A stretch of 33,621 nucleotides of DNA from Opitutus sp. GAS368 (GTDB taxonomy: Bacteria > Verrucomicrobiota > Verrucomicrobiia > Opitutales > Opitutaceae), in NCBI GenBank assembly GCA_945903465.1, contig CAMDOF010000074.1:1-33621 (forward strand), written 5' to 3'. The position numbers and the translations under genes are program-made. Under the pieces are notes generated by a model. The model worked only from the letters and a program-made list of their open reading frames with translations, did no database searches and was not told where the DNA came from. This document shows positions 16,470 through 23,471 of this stretch, in pieces; positions within the stretch are counted from its first letter, which is position 1; every line of letters begins with the position of its first letter.

Positions 16470-17243
16470 TTAGCGTAAGAGCGTCGTGCCCCCATCAATG
16501 TCGTAGGCCGAACCCGTAATAAAACCGGCCTCATCCGAACAAAGAAAAGCCACCAACGCGGCGATCTCATGCGGCTCGCCCATCCGACCAATCGGTTGGG
16601 CCGCGGACAGTTTTGCGAACATTTCCGCCTCTTGGCCGGGATAGTTCTTGGCGATGAAGCCATCGACGAACGGCGTGTGTACGCGCGCGGGGCAAACGCA
16701 GTTACATCGAATGCCCTGCGCGATAAAGTCGCGCGCGATCGAGAGCGTCATCGTTAAGACCGCTCCCTTGCTCATGCCGTAGGCGAAACGGTCCGCGAGG
16801 CCGACTTTCGAAATGATCGACGCCATATTTACAATGGCGCCGCCCCCAGCCGCGAGCAGCTTCGGCACGCCAAAATAAAGGCCATGATAGACGCCTTTCA
16901 CGTTTACCCCATAAATTCGATCGAGGTCGTCCGGCGTAGTGGCGAGGACGTTACCCACGTGTGCAATCCCCGCATTGTTCACGAGAATATCCAGCCGCTC
17001 CAGCGAGGCAAACGCGGACCGCATCGACTCAGTATTGGCCACATCCGCCGTAATCACCTGGGCCTGGCCACCAGCCGCGCTGATCTCCGCCGCAGCCGAC
17101 TGCCCAGCCTCCGCCTTAAACTCCAGAACCGTCACCCGCGCCCCTTCACTCGCGAGGCGCACCGCGATGGCCCGGCCAATGCCAGAGCCACCTCCAGTGA
17201 CCAAAGCGTGTTTACCTTCCAGGCGGGGCGGTCGGGTCATCAT
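16470..17243 (-). CDS. SDR family NAD(P)-dependent oxidoreductase
   Basis: 257 aa, the classical short-chain dehydrogenase length. The cofactor motif TGGGSGIG is at 16-23, NNAG at 89-92, and the catalytic Ser142, Tyr155 and Lys159 (YGMSK) are all present. The C-terminal part (GSAYDIDGGTTLLR) is typical of the family. It is the last gene of the minus-strand sugar-acid cluster, 15 bp after the dehydratase, so co-transcription is very likely. Candidate jobs are oxidation of a hydroxy-acid intermediate (for example a 2-keto-3-deoxy-fuconate-type dehydrogenase) or of a sugar or uronate feeding the pathway. The sequence does not settle the substrate. The start is one of two adjacent ATG codons preceded by an AT-rich leader. 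Confidence 0.88.
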   Translation of the reverse strand: MMTRPPRLEGKHALVTGGGSGIGRAIAVRLASEGARVTVLEFKAEAGQSAAAEISAAGGQAQVITADVANTESMRSAFASLERLDILVNNAGIAHVGNVLATTPDDLDRIYGVNVKGVYHGLYFGVPKLLAAGGGAIVNMASIISKVGLADRFAYGMSKGAVLTMTLSIARDFIAQGIRCNCVCPARVHTPFVDGFIAKNYPGQEAEMFAKLSAAQPIGRMGEPHEIAALVAFLCSDEAGFITGSAYDIDGGTTLLR

Positions 17244-17258
17244 AAATATTTAACTAAA

Positions 17259-18545
17259 TTACCACCGGGTCTGCGCAAATTTCCAACCGGGCACTTTTTT
17301 CTGCATCTCAATCTCATCATTGCGCTCCGTCAAACCGGCCGTCTGGTAAGTCGCGTGCGCCCGCGCCAAAGCCGCCCGATCCAGCTCCACGCCAAGGCCT
17401 GGTCCTTTCGGCAAAGTGACACAGCCTCCTTCAATGGGAATCCGCCCTCCCACAATAATCTCGGAGGATTGCCACGGATAATGCGTGTCTAAAGCATACG
17501 TAAGATTCGGCATCGCGGCACCCAGATGCGTCATGGCGGCGAGCGAAATTCCCGCGTGGTTGTTTGAATGCATCGAGACCCCGCGACCAAATGTCCGGCA
17601 ATGCGCCGCCAACTCCATCGACGAACGGAGGCCACCCCAGAAATGGTGGTCGGTAAGAATAATATCTTCCGAACCCGTTCGCACGCTCCCAGGCAAATCA
17701 TCAAACGAGGTCGTGCACATATTTGTCGCGAGCGGCGTCTTGAGCGCCCGGCGCACGGCCGCCATCCCGTCTTGAGTGCGGCAGGGATCCTCCAGGTATT
17801 CAAGGATTCCCTCCATCTCGCGTCCAAAACGGATCGAGGTCTCCACCGTCCAGAGCGCATTGGGATCCAGCCGCAGGGGCACCTTGGGGCCGAAACGCCG
17901 ATACAGCGCCTTCATCGCGGACACTTCTTGGGCCGGCTCGAAACATCCCCCTTTCAACTTGATCGATTCAAACCCAAACGCGTCAACCATCGCCTCCGCC
18001 TGCGCCACGACTCCATCGGGATCAAGGGCCGCCCGCTGCCGCGCCGCCGCCCAACCCGTGGCGGCCGGATCCGTACCAAAAGCAAGTTCCCCGCCGGCCC
18101 CTTCGTATTTATAAAATAGATACGCCGAATACGGCACGCGCTCCCGCACAATACCACCAAGGAGCGTCGCCGCCGGCACGCCGTAAGCCTTGCCCTGCAG
18201 ATCAAGGCACGCCACGTCGAGGGCACTGTACACTTGCACGCGCGTCCGCCCATCCCATGGCTTGTCGCCGCGCGCCACCGACAACTCCGGCGCGCAACGC
18301 TCCGCGAGCCGCGCCCGCAACGCGTGCCAGTTGAGCGGATCCGAGCCGATGACCGTCGCCCGCACCGCGGCCAGCGCCTGATCCACCGCCACGCTCCCCG
18401 GCACCTCCGCCAAACCGGTCAGCCCGGTATCCGTCGTCAACTCGACGATCGTCCGCAAACAATACGGCGCGTGCAGCCCAGCAGCATTCAACAAAGGCGG
18501 ATCGCCCAGCGCGATCGGCGTTATATGCATTTCAGAGATCTTCAT
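17259..18545 (-). CDS. gudD: Glucarate dehydratase-type enolase superfamily protein
   Basis: 428 aa. Residues match the glucarate dehydratase branch of the mandelate racemase group: the KLK base motif (K196, K198), metal ligands D227 (LDPN), E252 (LEDP) and N275, and the Asp299-His326 dyad in TDHHFWGG and MHSNNHAGIS. The reaction is dehydration of D-glucarate (or L-idarate) to 5-keto-4-deoxy-D-glucarate, with Mg2+, in the cytoplasm. The next two enzymes of that pathway are encoded directly upstream, which supports the assignment. A related sugar acid remains possible because the superfamily is functionally diverse. The start codon overlaps an AT-only palindrome (ATTTTAAAAT, 18544-18553); there is no Shine-Dalgarno sequence. 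Confidence 0.85.
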   Translation of the reverse strand: MKISEMHITPIALGDPPLLNAAGLHAPYCLRTIVELTTDTGLTGLAEVPGSVAVDQALAAVRATVIGSDPLNWHALRARLAERCAPELSVARGDKPWDGRTRVQVYSALDVACLDLQGKAYGVPAATLLGGIVRERVPYSAYLFYKYEGAGGELAFGTDPAATGWAAARQRAALDPDGVVAQAEAMVDAFGFESIKLKGGCFEPAQEVSAMKALYRRFGPKVPLRLDPNALWTVETSIRFGREMEGILEYLEDPCRTQDGMAAVRRALKTPLATNMCTTSFDDLPGSVRTGSEDIILTDHHFWGGLRSSMELAAHCRTFGRGVSMHSNNHAGISLAAMTHLGAAMPNLTYALDTHYPWQSSEIIVGGRIPIEGGCVTLPKGPGLGVELDRAALARAHATYQTAGLTERNDEIEMQKKVPGWKFAQTRW

Positions 18546-18644
18546 TTTAAAATAAAAACAGCCGGCACCCGCGCGCCGTACTTCCGCGCCGGCGCCAATC
18601 GGTCCCTCCCTGAAAAACTCTCGCCGCCCCTCGACCCATAATCG

Positions 18645-19412
18645 TTACTTGCCGCGCAACGCCGCGACAAACCCCAGCAGGCCGGTCCGCACCGCCCCGC
18701 CATCGCTACCGAGCGCGGTGAACGTATAACCGAGGTCGCGCACCTTGGGCACCAGCGCCGGGTTATGCACCAGAATGCCCGCCGCCTTGCCATGCCGCTT
18801 CGCCGCCTCACTCACCTTCTGCAGGGCCTCCGTAAATGGCGCACTCTCCAGCTGGTCACGAATCCCCATGTTATAGGAGAGATCCGTCGGACCCACAAAT
18901 AACACATCGGCGCCGTCAATCGCCGCGATCGCCTCAATGTTCTTAATCGCCTCAACCGTCTCAATCTGAATCACCGTCACCAAGCGCTCATTCGCATGTA
19001 AATAATACTCTTCAAAATCGCCGCCAAAGCCGGCCCCACGGTTAAACTTCGCCACGCCCCGCACCCCATGCGGCGGATAACGCATCGCCGAAACCGCCGC
19101 TCGCGTCTCTTCCGCCGTGCTCACATAGGGGACCATCACACCCAACGCACCCATGTCCAAGACCCGCTTGAAACGCGGAGTCTCGTTCATCGCGATCCGC
19201 ACCACCGGAAACGCCGGCGTCGCCGATGCCGCGTGCAATTGATGCAACAACGTATCCTCGCCCCCCGGTCCGTGTTCGTGGTCGATCAAGAGCCAATCAA
19301 AGCCCGCCAGCCCGGCGACTTCCACCGTCATCGGCGAACCAAGATTAAGAAAAGTGCCCGCCAGCCATTCACGAGCCAGCACGCGATTGCGGAAATCAGG
19401 GGGGAGTTTCAT
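18645..19412 (-). CDS. garL: HpcH/HpaI aldolase, 5-keto-4-deoxyglucarate aldolase type
   Basis: 255 aa, full length for the family. The class II pyruvate-aldolase residues are visible: DHEHGPG with H47, R72 (VVRI), metal ligands E151 (QIETVEAIKNI) and D177 (GPTDLS). The spacing equals that of HpaI shifted by two residues. The reaction splits 5-keto-4-deoxy-D-glucarate into pyruvate and tartronate semialdehyde, or a comparable 2-keto-3-deoxy acid. It lies between the reductase and the dehydratase genes, with 102 bp and 99 bp gaps. The larger gaps may hold internal promoters. The leader before the ATG is AT-rich. Confidence 0.85.
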   Translation of the reverse strand: MKLPPDFRNRVLAREWLAGTFLNLGSPMTVEVAGLAGFDWLLIDHEHGPGGEDTLLHQLHAASATPAFPVVRIAMNETPRFKRVLDMGALGVMVPYVSTAEETRAAVSAMRYPPHGVRGVAKFNRGAGFGGDFEEYYLHANERLVTVIQIETVEAIKNIEAIAAIDGADVLFVGPTDLSYNMGIRDQLESAPFTEALQKVSEAAKRHGKAAGILVHNPALVPKVRDLGYTFTALGSDGGAVRTGLLGFVAALRGK

Positions 19413-19514
19413 CGTAAAAATTTAGGAAATGTCGGCCGCTAAAAAAATGTTTTTGTGAGGCCACGCGGACTGGGCCGGCCGCCCACCGTGCCATCAATCA
19501 CTCATCATTCAGGA

Positions 19515-20390
19515 TTAAAGCGCCGCGTAAAACCGATAAAGGGCCTGCGTCCCGCAATCCTCCCAACCGTGCGCCGCCACCTGCTCGTAAAGCTTCCGCG
19601 CGTTCGCCAAACCCGGCAAATCCAGCTTCATCTCGGCCGCACTCTCGAGCGCGATCCGCATATCTTTCAAGATGTGTTTCACGTAAAAACCAGGTGCGTA
19701 ATTATCACTCAGCGCTCGCGGGGCCAAATGAGTCAAAGCCCAGCTCCCCGCCGCTCCACCGCTGATACTACCATGCACCGCCGTCGGATCGAGCCCCGCT
19801 TTCTTCGCATATACCAACGCTTCACACCAAGCCACCATCCCCACCGCCACCGCAATTTGGTTGGCCATCTTGCAACATTGACCCGCCCCAGGCCCGCCGT
19901 GCAGCGCAATATTCTTGCCCATAATTTCAAACAGCGGCTTCGCCTGCGCAAACCCCGCCGCATCACCCCCCACCATAATTACCAGCCGCGCCTCGCGCGC
20001 CCCAAGATCACCGCCGGACACCGGCGCATCCAGCGACACTTGCCCACGACTCGCCGCCGCTGCCGCCATCCGCCGGGCTAGCGCCGGACTTGATGTCGTC
20101 ATATCAATTAAAAGCGCCCCCGGCTTCGCCCGTTCAATAATCCCGCCAGCCCCAAGATAGCTCGTCTCCACGTCACTCGGGAAACCGAGCATCGTCACCA
20201 CCACATCAGCCTGCGCGGCCGCTTCACCCGCCGTCTCGTGCCACTGCGCGCCCGCTTCCAGCAGTGCCCCCGCTTTTTCCTTCGTCCGGTTAAAAACGTG
20301 GAGCGCGTGCCCCGCTTTTTGCAAGTGACCGGCCATGCTGCGGCCCATCACACCAGTGCCAATAAATGCAATTGAAAGCGAGGCGGACAT
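19515..20390 (-). CDS. garR: 2-hydroxy-3-oxopropionate (tartronate semialdehyde) reductase type, beta-hydroxyacid dehydrogenase
   Basis: 291 aa, typical for the family. The Rossmann motif GTGVMG is at 11-16, the substrate-binding DAPVSGG at 121-127, and the catalytic lysine K174 lies in GAGQCCKMANQ. The enzyme reduces tartronate semialdehyde to D-glycerate with NAD(P)H, completing glucarate breakdown after the aldolase. It is the first gene of the minus-strand cluster. Family members acting on 3-hydroxyisobutyrate or 6-phosphogluconate look similar, so the call depends partly on the neighbours. The start at 20390 has a pyrimidine-rich leader (CTCCTCTTTTT) and no Shine-Dalgarno sequence. Confidence 0.85.
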   Translation of the reverse strand: MSASLSIAFIGTGVMGRSMAGHLQKAGHALHVFNRTKEKAGALLEAGAQWHETAGEAAAQADVVVTMLGFPSDVETSYLGAGGIIERAKPGALLIDMTTSSPALARRMAAAAASRGQVSLDAPVSGGDLGAREARLVIMVGGDAAGFAQAKPLFEIMGKNIALHGGPGAGQCCKMANQIAVAVGMVAWCEALVYAKKAGLDPTAVHGSISGGAAGSWALTHLAPRALSDNYAPGFYVKHILKDMRIALESAAEMKLDLPGLANARKLYEQVAAHGWEDCGTQALYRFYAAL

Positions 20391-20659
20391 AAAAAGAGGA
20401 GTGGATTTAAATTAAGCGAAGGCGGCCGAAGCCGCGCCGATGATCGCGGGGATGCAAAACACTCACGGTCACCCGCGCCATCAAAAATTACGGAGATTTT
20501 AAAATCACCCCCATTTTTTTGCGGAACGCCTTGTCTCCTTTACCTGGCAATGCCAGCGCCGCGCCGACTCCGCCCGAGAAATTGATCGCCCGCGCCAACG
20601 AAGGCTCGCATCGTGAAATTGATCCACCTTAACCTCTCCGAGTAATCCTCTCTTTTTTT
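20391..20659. promoter_or_regulatory. Divergent control region between garR and the NIPSNAP gene
   Basis: Both neighbours start here in opposite directions. A perfect 12-bp palindrome GATTTTAAAATC sits at 20495-20506, flanked by T- and A-runs (about 20483-20520), which stand out against the GC-rich surroundings. A second AT-rich palindrome ATTTAAAT lies at about 20405-20412, close to the garR start. These are candidate operator or promoter elements. No regulator gene is adjacent, so the controlling protein is unknown. Confidence 0.4.
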
Positions 20660-21502
20660 ATGAGTATCCCCCGTCGCGATTTCCTCAAAACTGCCCTCGC
20701 CACATCCGTCACCGCTACCCTCGTGTCGCCCGGCGCCGCCGCCGGCAGCTCCGGCCCAGCCCCAACCGCCGGTCGTGAGTACTACGAGCTCCGCGCCTAC
20801 CGCCTTAAATCCGCGGCCACGCGCGGCACCCTCGATGCCTATCTCGAAAAAGCGCTCCTCCCGGCTCTCGATCAGCGCGGGATCAAGCAGGCCGGCATCT
20901 TCACCGAAATCGACGTCGATAAGACCACGGCGACCGCTAAACCCAAAGCCGATACTCCGGTCTGGGTCTTCATTCCCCATTCTTCATTCGAATCTTTTGT
21001 CAGCGTGAGCGCGGATATCAATGCCGACCGCGCCGTGCAGCAGGCGGCGGCCAACTACTTCAACCCTTCAAAAGAAAATGCCGTCTTCGAGCGCCTCGAC
21101 TCTTGGCTCCTGCTGGCTTTCTCCGGCCAGCCCAAGCTAAAAGTGCCCGTGTTTTCTCAAAAACGCACGCCCACCCGGGTCTTTGAATTTCGGACCTACG
21201 AGAGCCATAATGAGCAGAAGGCACTCAGTAAAATCGCGATGTTCAACGCCGGCGAGATTGAGGTCATGCACGAGCTCGGCATGTCGCCGCTCTTCTTTGG
21301 TCAAGCCATTGCCGGGCGCGATCTGCCCCACCTCTCCTACTTCACCGGAGGGCCCGATATTGCCACCCATCTCGCCAACTGGAAAAAATTCGGAACGCAC
21401 CCTACTTGGGTCAAGTTGAAGAACGATCCGCAGTACACCGGCAACACGTCGAAAACGGGACCCGCTCGGTTCCTCGTTCCGACCGCCTATTCGCCGCTCT
21501 GA
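20660..21502 (+). CDS. Tat-exported NIPSNAP family protein
   Basis: 280 aa. The N-terminus carries a twin-arginine signal (RRDFLK at 5-10, then a hydrophobic stretch and an Ala-rich cleavage region near 28). Two NIPSNAP half-domains follow: the first begins with YYELRAYRL (about 41-49), the second with RVFEFRTYES (about 173-182). NIPSNAP proteins are small ferredoxin-like dimeric-barrel folds of unclear function. In Verrucomicrobia and Planctomycetes the exported form is frequent. It is divergent from the glucarate cluster and may share its control region. It ends in a strong terminator, so it forms its own transcript. Confidence 0.85.
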   Translation: MSIPRRDFLKTALATSVTATLVSPGAAAGSSGPAPTAGREYYELRAYRLKSAATRGTLDAYLEKALLPALDQRGIKQAGIFTEIDVDKTTATAKPKADTPVWVFIPHSSFESFVSVSADINADRAVQQAAANYFNPSKENAVFERLDSWLLLAFSGQPKLKVPVFSQKRTPTRVFEFRTYESHNEQKALSKIAMFNAGEIEVMHELGMSPLFFGQAIAGRDLPHLSYFTGGPDIATHLANWKKFGTHPTWVKLKNDPQYTGNTSKTGPARFLVPTAYSPL

Positions 21503-21532
21503 AAAAAGCCGGTCTCGCCGACCGGCTTTTTT
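21502..21532 (+). terminator. Strong intrinsic terminator after the NIPSNAP gene
   Basis: The 13-bp stem AAAAAAGCCGGTC (21502-21514) pairs perfectly with GACCGGCTTTTTT (21520-21532) around the loop TCGCC. The A-run on the left and T-run on the right make it functional in both directions, although only the plus-strand gene ends here. It begins at the last base of the stop codon. Confidence 0.92.
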
Positions 21533-21547
21533 GTTGCATCAATCAAA

Positions 21548-21567
21548 CCGGCCGGCCGGCCGGCCGG
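21548..21567. repeat. Five tandem CCGG tetranucleotides
   Basis: CCGG is repeated five times without interruption just after the terminator. It is a simple sequence tract, fully self-complementary, and a possible target for CCGG-specific methylation. It may also help to insulate the terminator. Confidence 0.8.
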
Positions 21568-21664
21568 ACTCTGCGCATTTTCCCAGGAACTTCCCAACCA
21601 AGGTGAAGTCTTCACGCTCCTTCTTGTCCCAACCGCGCAGCCGCGGCCGTCGCCCGTCCCCACT

Positions 21665-23281
21665 ATGAAAACACCTTTTGGATTCCTTCTCTTTTTCAGT
21701 GGGCTCGGGCTGTCTCCGTTTGCCCAAGACGGGGTACCCGTCACCCAAGCCCCACCCCCTAACCACCGGCGCGCACCGCGCGACGTCGAACAACTCCTCG
21801 CCCCCATCGCCCTCTACCCCGATGCCCTCATCGCCTTAATCCTCCCGGCCTGCACTGCCCCCACGGATGTCGTCCTCGCTGCCCGCCACCTCCGCGATTC
21901 TCCGCACGATGTCGCCCATCTGGAAAACTCCTCGTTGGACGAGAGCGTAAAATCCCTCAGCCACTACCCTGAACTCGTGGTCTGGATGGACACCAATCTG
22001 GCTTGGACCAAACAAGTCGGGGAAACGTTTACCGACCAACCCGCGGATACGCTTCAAGCCGTCCAACGCCTCCGCGTGGCCGCTCGCGCCGCCGGCACCC
22101 TCGTCGACACACCGCAACAACAGGTGTTCACCGAAAACGGCGCTCTCCGCATTGTTCCCACGCAGTCCGATGTCATCTATATTCCCTACTACGAACCGGA
22201 CCTGGTCTTTATCGTACAACCGCCGTCCTACCCGCGCTCGTACCTGCGCTTTAGCACCGGCGGTCCCGTGGGCTCATGGCTCGCCTTCGAATGCGACTGG
22301 GGACGGCACACTCTCTGGATCGGCAACCGCCAGCGCCCATGGCGGGGCCATGACTGGCGCCAACCGCTGATTCCAATCACTCGCGTCGGCATCGTTGCCC
22401 ACGCTGAGGTCCGTCGATGGCAGGCCCCGCCACGCGCCGCGGTCATCGTCACCATGCAGCCTCCCGCGAGGGTCACTCGCCCATCCCCGATCGGGCCACC
22501 TCGCTCCGTTAACCTCGTCAGCCCGCCACCGCGGGGTCCTGACTCTTACCAACGCCTTTACGGACCAGCCGTGATCCCTCCTCCGCCTAATGCCCGCCCG
22601 AACTTAACGACTCCACCTCGCGCGTTCTCCCGGACTGCGCCAAACAGCCTGACCACGGGGTCGGACGCTCCGGCGACCACCGCCACGGCTTCTCGGCCCT
22701 CTGCGCCGGTCGCGCAAGTTCCTCCCGCGCCGCCCGCCCAACCCGGCGTGCGGCCCGAGCGCCGCGGCGAGGCGGGAACGCAGCTCGTGCGTAAACCCGC
22801 GCCAAACACGGTCGTCGCCACTGCACCGATCGCGACACTTTCGCCCTCGGTAATTCCGCCGTCCGCCGCGGCTCCCAACTCCGCACCGACCCCACCAAAC
22901 TCCAGCCGTCCCCGCCGCGCCGATGCGGCCACCACCAGCGGGCGAACCGACCAAATAAATTCCGAAACCCCACCGTTGCGCCGGCCGCCGGTCGGGCCCG
23001 AAATCCTCGGCAACGTCCGTTCCTCACCTCCTCCGCTCAGCCCAGCCGCCCCGTCCCAATCGAGCTCCCGCCCCACTGCCATGCCCGGCCCACCCCGCTC
23101 CCCGAACCCGCGAAATTCCAACCCGACCACTCCGCCCCCCAACGCCGCGCCGGCAACGGTATCCAATAAACAGTTACGCTCCGCGCCCCCTTCGCCGGCC
23201 GCCCCCACCGCGCCAGCGCCGACCAGTGATGCCGTCAGATCTCAGCGCGCCCGGACCACCGAAACAGAGAAAGAACGTTAA
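21665..23281 (+). CDS. DUF3300 domain-containing protein with proline-rich tail
   Basis: 538 aa. A signal peptide (FGFLLFFSGLGLSPFAQ) is followed by the DUF3300 domain at about 38-180, with LLAPIALYPDALIALIL, SLSHYPELVVWMD and the SDVIYIPYYEPDLV segment. From about residue 250 the protein is Pro/Ala/Ser/Arg-rich and probably disordered. DUF3300 proteins are exported and of unknown function; in Proteobacteria they often carry repetitive tails. The coding bases 21954-21989, in the conserved part of the domain, are present with one mismatch in a spacer of the repeat array at 8346-8381. The gene stands alone, with a terminator upstream and 190 bp before the helicase. Confidence 0.85.
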   Translation: MKTPFGFLLFFSGLGLSPFAQDGVPVTQAPPPNHRRAPRDVEQLLAPIALYPDALIALILPACTAPTDVVLAARHLRDSPHDVAHLENSSLDESVKSLSHYPELVVWMDTNLAWTKQVGETFTDQPADTLQAVQRLRVAARAAGTLVDTPQQQVFTENGALRIVPTQSDVIYIPYYEPDLVFIVQPPSYPRSYLRFSTGGPVGSWLAFECDWGRHTLWIGNRQRPWRGHDWRQPLIPITRVGIVAHAEVRRWQAPPRAAVIVTMQPPARVTRPSPIGPPRSVNLVSPPPRGPDSYQRLYGPAVIPPPPNARPNLTTPPRAFSRTAPNSLTTGSDAPATTATASRPSAPVAQVPPAPPAQPGVRPERRGEAGTQLVRKPAPNTVVATAPIATLSPSVIPPSAAAPNSAPTPPNSSRPRRADAATTSGRTDQINSETPPLRRPPVGPEILGNVRSSPPPLSPAAPSQSSSRPTAMPGPPRSPNPRNSNPTTPPPNAAPATVSNKQLRSAPPSPAAPTAPAPTSDAVRSQRARTTETEKER

Positions 23282-23471
23282 CGCTCCGCCCCCTTCCGCC
23301 CTCCCGCGGTCCGCTCCCTCTCGCTCGTTTTTTCACTGAGTTTACCCAGCCTGCACCCGCGCTTCCGCCGCACCCCAAGCGAGCGCCACCCGCTGGCCAT
23401 CACCTCCGCCAACGCTCTCGGCGCACGTCCTCCGCATTGACTCCGGGCACTCTGCCGCGCCCTTGTAGCCG

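Noticed and set aside
22558..23208. 216-codon minus-strand frame opposite the DUF3300 tail
   Set aside because: It lies entirely antisense to the proline-rich coding tail; long antisense Gly/Arg/Ala frames are expected opposite Pro-rich GC-rich codons.
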